A DNA stretch of 26,817 bases from assembly GCA_041784625.1 (NCBI GenBank), contig JBHBDS010000099.1, positions 1 to 26,817 on the forward strand. Direction: 5' to 3'. Both the position numbers and the translations under genes were made by a program. A model generated the notes under the pieces. The model ran no database searches and was not told the origin of the DNA. It saw nothing but the letters and a program-made list of their open reading frames with translations. Shown piece after piece: positions 14,382-22,737 of the stretch (its first letter is position 1; each line of letters opens with the position of its first letter). Source of the DNA: JAUNKE01 sp041784625 (GTDB lineage: Bacteria; Bacillota; Clostridia; Peptostreptococcales; Filifactoraceae).

Positions 14382-15473
14382 ATGAAAAGTAAGCCAAAAG
14401 ACAATTTTCCAAGATACACAAAGAGCTTAGTGTTTACCATTTTGCTTATGGCGCTGACTTTTTATTTTATCTTTAAGAACAACGATGTGTCGAGCCTGAT
14501 TGTAGCTCTTACACAGATCAACCCAGTCTATCTGCTGATAGGAATTGCGACGATGGCATTATTTTTTCTGTGCCAAGCATTGTGCATCAAATTGTTGTTG
14601 AATTCTCTAGGGTATCGGGTTGGGACGCTTGCTTGCACGCGTTACACATTGATTGATTATTACTTCAGCTCGATTACTCCAGCAAATATGGGTGGTCAGC
14701 CATCCGAAATATTTTTTATGCAAAAGGATGGGATAAAAGTCGGCGCAAGCTCGCTCGTCATGCTGATCTTTAACGGCGTATATCATTTGGCAGTGCTGTT
14801 GGTGGTCGGATTTTCTGTCTTGCTCTGGCGCAATGAGATTTTGTCGCAACTAAACTTACTGCCAGGATTTCGCATCCTGTTTTACTTTGGGATCCTTGCA
14901 CAGCTCATGCTGACGATTGCATTTTTTGCCATGGTATTTTCTAAGAAAATCGCACCGCAAATTATTTTCAAAGCGATTTCTCTGGGGGCAAGAACAAGGT
15001 TGATCAAAAATCCTGAAAAAACAAGAGAAAAAGCGGCAGAACAGATTGCAGAGTATCGTCGGGGCGCAGAATTTATCCATCAAAATCCCAAAATTCTGCT
15101 CGCTGTGCTTGCACTTGGCGTGATGCACATTGCTCTGCTCTACTCCGTTCCATACTGGGTGTATCGAGCGATGGGGCTCAGCGGACATCCATTTCTATAT
15201 ATTCTGGCGATGCAGGCGATATTGACCATCTCGATCGAGTCCTTGCCAATTCCTGGCGCACTCGGGTTTGCTGAAGGCGGATTTATCAAACTGTATGCGC
15301 TGATATTTGGAGGAAAAGTCGTGATGGCGATGCTCCTTGCACGAGGAATCACCTATCATTTGTCGCTGCTCGTCGGGGGACTTGTCACCATGTTTTCGAA
15401 AAAAAGTCCCGTGGAATTTTCGCCAAAACATCTTGCAGAACTTCGGATGGAGAAACCTATTTCAATTTTGTAG
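14382..15473 (+). CDS. LPG-synthase-type / UPF0104 integral membrane protein
   Basis: A 363-residue protein with about eight transmembrane segments, of the lysylphosphatidylglycerol-synthase transmembrane family (also AglD/UPF0104). The family signature is visible in YYFSSITPANMGGQPSEIFF and FMQKDGIKVGAS, and later SLPIPGALGFAEGGFI. It lacks the soluble aminoacyl-transferase domain of MprF, so lipid flipping or a glycolipid-related role is likelier than lysine transfer. The ATG has GGAGAGGGG upstream and starts three bases after the deacetylase. As last gene of the glycosyltransferase operon it may translocate the glycolipid product to the outer leaflet (inference). Confidence 0.82.
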   Translation: MKSKPKDNFPRYTKSLVFTILLMALTFYFIFKNNDVSSLIVALTQINPVYLLIGIATMALFFLCQALCIKLLLNSLGYRVGTLACTRYTLIDYYFSSITPANMGGQPSEIFFMQKDGIKVGASSLVMLIFNGVYHLAVLLVVGFSVLLWRNEILSQLNLLPGFRILFYFGILAQLMLTIAFFAMVFSKKIAPQIIFKAISLGARTRLIKNPEKTREKAAEQIAEYRRGAEFIHQNPKILLAVLALGVMHIALLYSVPYWVYRAMGLSGHPFLYILAMQAILTISIESLPIPGALGFAEGGFIKLYALIFGGKVVMAMLLARGITYHLSLLVGGLVTMFSKKSPVEFSPKHLAELRMEKPISIL

Positions 15474-15595
15474 ACGGTGGACTACTGAGTTTTTGAAAAG
15501 AGATTTCACCTATGGAAAATATCCTCCGAAAACATTTCGAAGGGCATAAGAAAACCGTGAACGATATTTTCCGAATAATACTCTCGAAATAGCAT

Positions 15596-15631
15596 GTGCA
15601 TCATTCAAAACTATCTGAATAATGCATTTTT
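15596..15631 (+). terminator. Terminator after the glycolipid operon
   Basis: GTGCATCATTCA (15596-15607) pairs with TGAATAATGCAT (15616-15627) at 10 of 12 positions, mostly uninterrupted, followed by TTTTTCTTTT. Upstream, GGAAAATATC (15514-15523) is perfectly inverted at 15563-15572 with a 39-base loop. Confidence 0.65.
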
Positions 15632-15669
15632 CTTTTGCGCTGAACAACCAAGTTTTCGGTGCAAAATTC

Positions 15670-15698
15670 TTTACAAATGAAGATGAAATCGCTATAAT
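15670..15698 (+). promoter_or_regulatory. Near-consensus promoter of the BMP transporter operon
   Basis: TTTACA (15670-15675) and TATAAT (15693-15698) are 17 bases apart. The transcript start near 15705 leaves only about 28 bases before the ATG at 15733, so there is no room for a purine riboswitch, and none is seen. Confidence 0.75.
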
Positions 15699-15732
15699 AA
15701 ATGGGTAAGTTTGAATTTTCTAGGAGGAAAAA

Positions 15733-16851
15733 ATGAAAAAATTATTAGCTTTTATGGTAGCGATGATGATGCTACTGATGGCAGGTTGCGGCGGTTCTGG
15801 ATCGACTACTTCATCAGACTCAAGCGATTCTAGTTCGGACGCTGCAAAAAAAATCAAAGTCGGCTTTATCTACATAGGTCATGTGAATGATGGCGGATTT
15901 ACGCAAGCGCATGACAAGGGACGTCTTGAATTGGAAGAAAAATTGGGAGACAGGGTAGAGACTCTTTACCAAGAGGCTGTGCCAGAAAACATTCAAGATG
16001 TGAAAAACTCTGCGAAGGTTATGATTGACCAAGGTGCAGAAGTAATTTTTGCAAACAGCTTTGGCTATATGGATGCGCTCGAGGAATTGGCTGGAGAATA
16101 TCCAGATGTCAAATTCCTTCACTTCTCGGGCTACAAGATGAATGATACAAACTTTGGAAACTACTTTGGTGCGATGGAAGAGGCGAGATATCTTTCCGGT
16201 ATCGTTGCTGGGATGAAAACAACTTCCAACAAAATCGGCTACATCGCTGCGTTCCCACTACCAGAGCTATTTATCGGAATCAATGCGTTTACGCTTGGCG
16301 TTCAATCGGTAAATCCAGACGCAACGGTTCAAGTGGTGTGGACAAACTCTTGGTATGATCCAGCGAAAGAAAAAGAAGCTGCGGATTCTCTTCTTGCAGC
16401 AGGATGCGACGTGCTCACTCAGCACTGCGACACGACAGGACCACAGGTTGCAGCGGAAGAAGCTGGTGCATTTGCCATCGGATACAACTCCGACAGCTAC
16501 CAAGCAGCGCCAAAAGCATTTATGACGGCACCAATCTGGCATCACGGCGTATACTATGTAAACACCGTGCAAGCGATTTTGGACGGAACATGGACACCAA
16601 CAAGCTACTATGGAAATATGGCAGATGGCTATGTTGAAATCCTTCCACTGACCGAAAATGCACCAGAGGGAGCACAAGCAAAAGTGGACGAAGTGCAAGC
16701 GCTGATCAAGTCGGGTGAGTTCAATGTATTTACTGGACCAGTTCAAAATCAAGCGGGCGACATCGTATTTGCAGATGGTGAAAAACCAGATCGTGCAAAA
16801 ATTTGGCAGACAGATTTCCTTGTAAAAGGTGTCATCGGAACAACCAATTAA
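15733..16851 (+). CDS. BMP-family substrate-binding lipoprotein
   Basis: A 372-residue lipoprotein. The hydrophobic Met/Leu-rich signal ends in a lipobox with Cys19 (LLMAGC), followed by a Ser/Asp-rich linker. The mature domain shows the BMP/PnrA pattern: IKVGFIYIGHVNDGGFTQAH, DQGAEVIFANSFGYMDAL, then NYFGAMEEARYLSGIVAGM and a DVLTQHCDTTGPQ segment. The family binds nucleosides or purine bases outside the membrane and passes them to a YufOPQ-type ABC importer, which is encoded by the next three genes. Consensus promoter and AGGAGG ribosome site suggest high expression, as usual for binding proteins. The exact ligand is not visible. Confidence 0.9.
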   Translation: MKKLLAFMVAMMMLLMAGCGGSGSTTSSDSSDSSSDAAKKIKVGFIYIGHVNDGGFTQAHDKGRLELEEKLGDRVETLYQEAVPENIQDVKNSAKVMIDQGAEVIFANSFGYMDALEELAGEYPDVKFLHFSGYKMNDTNFGNYFGAMEEARYLSGIVAGMKTTSNKIGYIAAFPLPELFIGINAFTLGVQSVNPDATVQVVWTNSWYDPAKEKEAADSLLAAGCDVLTQHCDTTGPQVAAEEAGAFAIGYNSDSYQAAPKAFMTAPIWHHGVYYVNTVQAILDGTWTPTSYYGNMADGYVEILPLTENAPEGAQAKVDEVQALIKSGEFNVFTGPVQNQAGDIVFADGEKPDRAKIWQTDFLVKGVIGTTN

Positions 16852-16863
16852 TTCGGAGGTTTT

Positions 16864-18597
16864 ATGCAAAGGGCAAAAGCGATAGAAATGGTGGATATTT
16901 CTAAGAGCTTTGGCAACATAAAAGCGAACGAAAATGTGAATTTGACGATATACGAAGGCGAAATTCATGCGCTCTTGGGCGAGAATGGCGCTGGAAAAAG
17001 TACACTCATGAACATGCTGTCAGGGATTTATTCTCCTGACAGCGGTTCTATTTTTATTTATGGGCAAAAACAACATTTTACTTCGCCAAGTGAGCCAATC
17101 GAGCTGGGAATTGGCATGATTCATCAGCATTTTAAGCTGATCGATGTTCTCAGCGCAAAAGAAAACATCATTCTTGGACAAAAAGGACAGCAAGTCATTC
17201 GAAGCAAAGCACTCAGCAAAGAAATTCGCAGCATCTCGGACAAATATCGTCTCGACATCGATCCGAACAAAAAAGTCTACAATATGTCGGTCGGCGAAAA
17301 ACAGACACTGGAGATCATCAAGGTGCTCTATCGTGGGGCAAAAATTCTCATCATGGACGAGCCGACGGCAGTGCTTACGCCGCAAGAGATCAAAAGGCTG
17401 TTCAAGATTATGCAAAATATGAAAGAACAGGGCAACTCGATTATCATTATCACGCATAAGATGAATGAGGTGATGGAGATTTCGGATCGAGTGACCGTTC
17501 TGCGCAAAGGACAGAGCATCGCAACGGTTGAGACGGCAAAAACAACTTCCAAAGAGCTGGTTGAAATGATGGTCGGAAAATCCGTGGAGCTTGCGATTGA
17601 AAAACCAAAAGCGCAAAAATCCGAAAAACCGATGCTGGAGCTGGACGAAGTAACCGTGCTCGATCATGAGAAGCGTTATGCACTCAAGGATGTTTCGCTC
17701 GATGTGTTTGGCGGCGAAATACTCGGTGTGGCAGGGCTTGCTGGCTCGGGACAAAAGGAACTGTGCGAAACCATCGCCGGATTGATGAAAACCAACTCGG
17801 GACGCATTTATTTTGAGGGCGAAAATATCGTGGACAAATCGCCACGAGAAATTATCAACCTCGGCGTGCGTATGGGATTTATTCCTGAAGATCGTCTCGG
17901 CATGGGATTGGTCGGCTCGATGGACATCGTGGACAATATTATGCTCAAGGACTATCAGAAGCGCCCGGGGCTTTTTATCAACAAAAAAGAAATGCTGCCA
18001 AAAGCGGAAGAAATTGTGGAGCGTCTGGAAATTGTGACACCAGGAATCGACAAGCCAGTGCGCAAAATGTCGGGCGGAAACATCCAAAAGGTTTTGCTCG
18101 GTCGCGAAATTGACTCCAACCCAAAACTGCTGATCACCGCATATCCAGTGCGAGGACTCGACATCGGGGCTTCGTATAAGATTTACGATCTGCTCAATGA
18201 GCAAAAGCAAAAGGGTGTTGCCGTGCTGTTTATCGGCGAGGATCTCGACATCTTGCTCGAAATCTGTGACCGAATCGCTGTGATTTACGATGGAATGGTG
18301 ACGGGGATCGTCGATACGAATACGACAAGCAAAGAGGAAGTCGGAATCCTGATGGCAGGTGGAAGTATAGACGATGTGGAGAAATTCCGCATGGAGCAGC
18401 AAAAAGAACAGAAAAAAGAACAACGAAGCGAAGAAGAACTGGTCTGCAAAGTGGTTTGCGAGCCTGCATCTGAAGTGGACAAGGAAAGAGAAACTGTCGC
18501 AGAAGAGCAGAATGGGAACGACTTTCTACAGCAAGAAACAGAACAAGCAGAGCAACTTAGTTTTGAAATAGAGACGAAAGGAGGGCAACATGATTAA
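16864..18597 (+). CDS. Nucleoside-type ABC importer ATPase with two ABC domains (YufO-like)
   Basis: A 577-residue tandem ATPase. Domain 1: Walker A GENGAGKST (39-47), signature SVGEKQTLEI, Walker B ILIMDEPTAVLTP, His in IITHK. Domain 2: degenerate P-loop AGLAGSGQKEL, signature SGGNIQKVLLGREI and ITAYPVRGLDIGA, where the catalytic Glu is missing. Such degeneracy is normal for the second half of RbsA/YufO proteins. Typical members end shortly after the MAGG segment (about residue 499). Here about 70 extra residues follow, rich in Glu, Gln and Lys, perhaps coiled coil then disordered. The stop overlaps the next gene's ATG by eight bases, and GGAGG precedes the ATG at 16864. Confidence 0.88.
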   Translation: MQRAKAIEMVDISKSFGNIKANENVNLTIYEGEIHALLGENGAGKSTLMNMLSGIYSPDSGSIFIYGQKQHFTSPSEPIELGIGMIHQHFKLIDVLSAKENIILGQKGQQVIRSKALSKEIRSISDKYRLDIDPNKKVYNMSVGEKQTLEIIKVLYRGAKILIMDEPTAVLTPQEIKRLFKIMQNMKEQGNSIIIITHKMNEVMEISDRVTVLRKGQSIATVETAKTTSKELVEMMVGKSVELAIEKPKAQKSEKPMLELDEVTVLDHEKRYALKDVSLDVFGGEILGVAGLAGSGQKELCETIAGLMKTNSGRIYFEGENIVDKSPREIINLGVRMGFIPEDRLGMGLVGSMDIVDNIMLKDYQKRPGLFINKKEMLPKAEEIVERLEIVTPGIDKPVRKMSGGNIQKVLLGREIDSNPKLLITAYPVRGLDIGASYKIYDLLNEQKQKGVAVLFIGEDLDILLEICDRIAVIYDGMVTGIVDTNTTSKEEVGILMAGGSIDDVEKFRMEQQKEQKKEQRSEEELVCKVVCEPASEVDKERETVAEEQNGNDFLQQETEQAEQLSFEIETKGGQHD

Positions 18598-19642
18598 GAT
18601 TGCAAAAAGAGAAGACATTGACCCACGTTATGCCCTCATCATTCGGACGATTGCAATTGTTGGTGCGCTTGCATTTACAGGAGTTTTTATCGCAGCGATC
18701 GGCTACAATCCTATGCGTGTGTTTAGTGAAATGTTTTTTGGTGCTGTCGGGACAAAAATGCGTCTGGAAGAAACCATCAACAAAGCCGTTCCGCTTGTCA
18801 TCGCCAGCCTTGGAATCCTCGTTGCTTTCAAGATGAAATTCTGGAACATCGGCGGTGAGGGACAGATTATGATGGGTGCGCTCGGGGCGAGTTTTGTTGC
18901 ACTCAATTACGCAGAGCAGATGCCACGACCTGTGCTGCTGCTCACCATGGCAGCGGTGTCGATTATTGTCGGCGGACTCTGGGCGCTGATTCCTGCGGTG
19001 TTCAAAGTGAAAATGGGTACAAACGAAACCATTTTCACGCTGATGCTCAACTATGTTGCCATTAAGATCGTACAGTTTTTGCAATTTGGCCCGTGGAAAG
19101 ATCCTGCAGCGACAGGATTTCCAAAAATCCCAACCTTTTCACCAAAAGCGGTGCTGCCATCGGTCATGGGACTGCATATCGGTTGGATCATTGCGCTGGT
19201 GCTTACGGCGCTGATGTATGTTTTTATCAAATACACCAAAAAAGGCTACGAGATTGAAGTCGTTGGGGAGAGTATCAACACCGCAAAATATGCGGGAATG
19301 AATGTCAATGGAATTATTTTGTATGCGATTACACTCTCGGGTGGTCTCTGCGGACTCGTCGGCATGATCCAAGCATCCGCCATGGAAAAAACACTCAGCT
19401 ACACCTTGTCGGGTGGTTACGGATTCACGGCAATCATCACGACATGGCTCTGTGGACTCAAGGCGCAATATATTTTGCTCACATCGATTGCTTTTGCGAT
19501 CTTGCTTCAAGGCGGAAATTTTGTCCAAATCTCGATGCAAATTCCTTCGGCGGTGGCAGGAATGATTCAAGGGATCATTCTCTTCTTCGTCCTTGGCTCG
19601 GAATTTTTTATTCAATATAAATTAGTAGGGAGGGCGAAATAA
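18590..19642 (+). CDS. Nucleoside-type ABC importer permease 1 (YufP-like)
   Basis: A 350-residue BPD_transp_2 family permease with about nine hydrophobic segments. MKFWNIGGEGQIMMGALGAS is the conserved region that marks nucleoside/BMP-type permeases, and NETIFTLMLNYVA and YAGMNVNGIILYAI further support it. It begins inside the ATPase stop region behind a perfect AAAGGAGGG and ends by sharing one base with the next gene's ATG. It forms a heterodimeric channel with the following permease for the substrate bound by the BMP lipoprotein. Confidence 0.9.
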   Translation: MIKIAKREDIDPRYALIIRTIAIVGALAFTGVFIAAIGYNPMRVFSEMFFGAVGTKMRLEETINKAVPLVIASLGILVAFKMKFWNIGGEGQIMMGALGASFVALNYAEQMPRPVLLLTMAAVSIIVGGLWALIPAVFKVKMGTNETIFTLMLNYVAIKIVQFLQFGPWKDPAATGFPKIPTFSPKAVLPSVMGLHIGWIIALVLTALMYVFIKYTKKGYEIEVVGESINTAKYAGMNVNGIILYAITLSGGLCGLVGMIQASAMEKTLSYTLSGGYGFTAIITTWLCGLKAQYILLTSIAFAILLQGGNFVQISMQIPSAVAGMIQGIILFFVLGSEFFIQYKLVGRAK

Positions 19643-20571
19643 TGATTATTCCAATTTTTGCAGCTGCCGTTGGCGCAGCAACTCCACTGCTTTTTGCAAC
19701 CATCGGCGAAATCTATGCCGAAAAATCGGGAAACCTCAACCTCGGCGTGGAGGGAATGATGATCATGGGAGCGGTCATCGGTTTTGCGACAGGTTATACA
19801 ACGGGCAATGCTTTTTTGGCGCTGCTCGGTGCGATGGCGGCAGGGGCGATCGGCGCAGGAATTTATTCGCTGCTCACGATCACATTGCGTGCAAACCAAG
19901 TTGTAACGGGATTGGCGCTTACGATCTTTGGGACGGGCTTTGCGAGCTTTGTAGGCAAAACCTATGTCGGAATGGCTGCACCAGAAAGCGTAAAGTCGAT
20001 TTTTCGCACGATGAAAATTCCCGTGCTAGGAGATTTGCCAGTTCTTGGCGAAATTTTCTTTCAGCAAAACCTTTTTGTGTATCTGAGCTATCTGCTTGTC
20101 GCACTTACGCTATTTTACTTTAACAAAACTCGCTGGGGGCTCAATCTGCGTGCGGTCGGCGAATCCGCTGCCTCTGCAGACGCATCGGGTGTGAATATTG
20201 AGCTGTACAAGTATGTGCACACGGTTTTTGGAGGGGCGCTTGCAGGACTTGGCGGCGCATATCTCTCGCTCGTTACGATTCCTGTATGGCAAGACAATGT
20301 AACGGGAGGACGCGGCTGGATTGCGGTTGCACTCGTCATCTTTGCCTCGTGGAAACCGATCAAAGCGATGCTCGGCGCAATTCTTTTCGGCGGACTCGAC
20401 ATTCTCGGCTTTCGGCTCCAAGGAATGGGCATCCATCTGTCGCAATACCTGATCGATATGCTGCCATATCTGTGTACCATCGGCGTCATTATTATTTCAA
20501 CTCGAAAAAATAAACCCGAAGATCGACCACCAAAGGATTTGTCCGTACCGTATTTTAGAGAAGAACGATAG
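19642..20571 (+). CDS. Nucleoside-type ABC importer permease 2 (YufQ-like)
   Basis: A 309-residue partner permease. IGEIYAEKSGNLNLGVEGMM is the diagnostic N-terminal region, followed by LRANQVVTGLALTIFGTGF and RAVGESAASADASGVNIEL, the cytoplasmic coupling loop. The ATG overlaps the previous stop (TAATG) and AGGGAGGG lies upstream. It is the last gene of the four-gene operon. The short charged tail (KNKPEDRPPKD) should be cytoplasmic. Only plus-strand hairpins follow. Confidence 0.9.
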   Translation: MIIPIFAAAVGAATPLLFATIGEIYAEKSGNLNLGVEGMMIMGAVIGFATGYTTGNAFLALLGAMAAGAIGAGIYSLLTITLRANQVVTGLALTIFGTGFASFVGKTYVGMAAPESVKSIFRTMKIPVLGDLPVLGEIFFQQNLFVYLSYLLVALTLFYFNKTRWGLNLRAVGESAASADASGVNIELYKYVHTVFGGALAGLGGAYLSLVTIPVWQDNVTGGRGWIAVALVIFASWKPIKAMLGAILFGGLDILGFRLQGMGIHLSQYLIDMLPYLCTIGVIIISTRKNKPEDRPPKDLSVPYFREER

Positions 20572-20739
20572 AAAAAAATCACCGCTAAGCTGCACCAAAA
20601 CCACATTGGAAAAATAATTCCTATGTGGAAATGCAGTAAATGGTTCGAAACAAAGAAAACACATTCTTGTCATGGAGAAATAAATATTACGATAACTTCG
20701 ATAAGAAAGTCGCCTGTGAGAATACATGTTGATTACAAG

Positions 20740-20777
20740 AAAAGCACGATACTTCATATGAGGTACTGTGCTTTTTT
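20740..20777 (+). terminator. Terminator of the BMP transporter operon
   Basis: AAAAGCAC (20740-20747) pairs with GTGCTTTT (20768-20775), extended by three more pairs after two mismatches, and is followed by a T run. It lies 169 bases after the last stop. The bases between hold a small CCACAT/ATGTGG inverted repeat but no gene. Confidence 0.75.
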
Positions 20778-20810
20778 GATTTGCAAAAATTATGGATGAT
20801 CTTTTATTCT

Positions 20811-20828
20811 TCGAAAAAATATTTTCGA
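20811..20828 (-). terminator. Possible terminator of the minus-strand importer operon
   Basis: TCGAAAA-AATA-TTTTCGA is a perfect 7-bp hairpin 95 bases beyond the ATPase stop on the minus strand. The T run needed on the minus strand is short, so the call is weak; the hairpin at 20740-20777 could serve both directions. Confidence 0.4.
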
Positions 20829-20922
20829 CACATTTGGGCACTCAAATCAGATGGGAAAGGATAGTGCTTCCAATCATCACCTTGCGGCTCATTTCCCAAC
20901 GTGTACTCTTTTCATCAAAAGT

Positions 20923-21696
20923 CTATCCCATGGCGCAGACTGCAGTTTTGTCTAGTTTTTCGATATACGGAAGCTTGACGCAGATGTCATACAGCGCAGA
21001 GAGTGTATCTTCGGATACGATTTCGCTCGTTTTGCCGAAGGAAAATTTTCCTCCTCGATCGATGACGGCGACATACTCGTTGAGCTCGATGACATGATCG
21101 GGCTGATGCGTGGTCATGATCACAGTGTAGCCTTCTTCTGCCAAAGATTTTACGAGTTTCACCGTCTTGTGCTGATTGCCGAAGTCAAGGTACGCTGTCG
21201 GCTCGTCGAGAATAATAATTTTTGGCTCTTGAACCAGCGCTTTGGCGATGCTCGCCTTTTGTCTTTCGCCACCGCTGATTTCGGTGTACGGTTTGTTGGC
21301 GAGGTGAGCAATTTCCATCCGCTCCATCGCATTTTGCACAAGCTCGTAATCTTTTTTCGACGGCTTGGAGAACAATCCGATCTTTGGTGCTCGTCCCATC
21401 GCAATATAATCCTTGACCATAAATCCGTAGGTTGGCAGATTGATCTGCGGCACGTAGCCGATGTATCGTGCAATCTCCGCAGCGCTCATGGTCGAGATGT
21501 CTTTTCCATCGAGCAAAATTTTTCCGCTCTTTGGCGAAAGAAGATTGACGAGGCAGTTGAGCATGGTCGATTTGCCTGCGCCGTTTGGCCCGAGGATGGA
21601 CAAAATACTGCCTTCTTCCAGCGAAAAATTGGCGTTTTGAAATAAAATTTTGTCCGAGTGATAGAAATAGGATAAATCTTGTACCTGTAGTATCAT
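20923..21696 (-). CDS. FecE/FepC-type ABC importer ATPase
   Basis: A 257-residue ATPase of the iron-chelate/cobalamin class. Walker A is GPNGAGKST (35-43), Q-loop YVPQIN, signature ISGGERQKASIAKAL, Walker B IIILDEPTAYLDFGNQ and His in MTTHQPDH. TYGFMVKDYIAMGR is typical of FecE/BtuD-like proteins. It is the last gene of the nitrogenase-like operon, and its ATG lies one base after the permease stop with GAGGT upstream inside the permease. It powers the FecCD permease encoded just before. Confidence 0.9.
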   Translation of the reverse strand: MILQVQDLSYFYHSDKILFQNANFSLEEGSILSILGPNGAGKSTMLNCLVNLLSPKSGKILLDGKDISTMSAAEIARYIGYVPQINLPTYGFMVKDYIAMGRAPKIGLFSKPSKKDYELVQNAMERMEIAHLANKPYTEISGGERQKASIAKALVQEPKIIILDEPTAYLDFGNQHKTVKLVKSLAEEGYTVIMTTHQPDHVIELNEYVAVIDRGGKFSFGKTSEIVSEDTLSALYDICVKLPYIEKLDKTAVCAMG

Positions 21697-21697
21697 C

Positions 21698-22720
21698 TTA
21701 CAACCTCACTCTCTGTCTTGTGAGCAGCCAAAAATAAAATGGTGCGCCGATCAATCCTGTGAGGATGGTCAGCGGAAGTTCTGCGGTGATCAAATTTCGA
21801 GCCAAAGTGTCCACGAAGATCAGCAGGATCGCACCCATAAAAATCGACACGGGCAGTGATTTGGTATTGTCTGGCCCAGCGAGCAGTCGAGCCAGATGCG
21901 GCACGACGAGTCCGAGCCAGCCAATCGTTCCAGAGATGCTCACCGCCGCCGCAGTAAGCATCGTGGAACAAATGATGATTGTCGTTCGTAGATAAGTCAC
22001 ATTCACGCCCAACAGCTGCGCCTCATTGTCGCCGAGCGTAAGAATATTGATTCGCCAGCGCAACGCAAGGAGCACGGCGGTTGCAACAAAAATTACGGGG
22101 AATATGGCGTACACGTCGGGCATATGAATTTTTGCAAGGCTACCCATCTGCCAGTACACGATCGCAGCGAGTTCGTTCTCGGGGTCGGCAATGAATTTGA
22201 TCACGCCGATGAGGGAGTTCATCAATCCGCTCACGATAATTCCCGAGAGCACGAGCAGCACGGTCGAGTTGTTTTTGAGCAGCTTTGGGATGGCGGTTGC
22301 GAGTACAACCGCAATGATTCCGCCCCAAAAAGCGCCGAGCTGGACAAAAATTTTGTTTCCGCCGAGCAGAATTACAGTCGCAGCACCAACCGTTGCCCCA
22401 GAGGACACGCCGAGTAGATCGGGAGAGACCAAAGGATTCTTAAACACGGCTTGGTAGCATGCGCCCGAAACCGCAAATGCACTCCCAACCAGAATCGCTG
22501 CCAAAAGTCGTGGCAAGCGAAGGTTGAATATCACGCCCTCAGCCGTATCGCTCCAAGTTTTGGTAATCGGAACGATGCGAGAGAACAATATTTTGAGCGT
22601 GTCGCCAAATGAAATATAATATTTTCCGACGCTCAGCGCAATGACGACGGCGCAGAACAACAGTGCGGCGACTGCGAGCAGTATTTTTTTGTAGCTGGTA
22701 TCCTTGCTGATGTTATCCAT
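21698..22720 (-). CDS. FecCD-type ABC importer permease
   Basis: A 340-residue membrane protein of the FecCD/BtuC family, with about ten transmembrane segments. LRLPRLLAAILVGSAFAVSG is the family's N-terminal signature; NPLVSPDLLGVSSGATVGA and GWLGLVVPHLARLLAGPDN are the other conserved loops, the latter facing the ATPase. Carriers of this family move ferric siderophores, haem, cobalamin or metal chelates. Being alone, it would function as a homodimer. It starts 17 bases after the lipoprotein gene with AAAGGA upstream and ends one base before the ATPase ATG. Confidence 0.92.
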   Translation of the reverse strand: MDNISKDTSYKKILLAVAALLFCAVVIALSVGKYYISFGDTLKILFSRIVPITKTWSDTAEGVIFNLRLPRLLAAILVGSAFAVSGACYQAVFKNPLVSPDLLGVSSGATVGAATVILLGGNKIFVQLGAFWGGIIAVVLATAIPKLLKNNSTVLLVLSGIIVSGLMNSLIGVIKFIADPENELAAIVYWQMGSLAKIHMPDVYAIFPVIFVATAVLLALRWRINILTLGDNEAQLLGVNVTYLRTTIIICSTMLTAAAVSISGTIGWLGLVVPHLARLLAGPDNTKSLPVSIFMGAILLIFVDTLARNLITAELPLTILTGLIGAPFYFWLLTRQRVRL

Positions 22721-22737
22721 GAGTTTTCCTTTTGAAA

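Noticed and set aside
15474..15732. Possible purine riboswitch before the BMP transporter
   Set aside because: The conserved loop sequences are missing, and the promoter lies so close to the start codon that a full aptamer cannot fit downstream of it.
17020..18423. Very long minus-strand frame (467 codons) opposite the BMP-importer ATPase
   Set aside because: His/Phe/Asn-rich translation with no domain. The plus strand carries all ABC motifs, so this is an antisense shadow.
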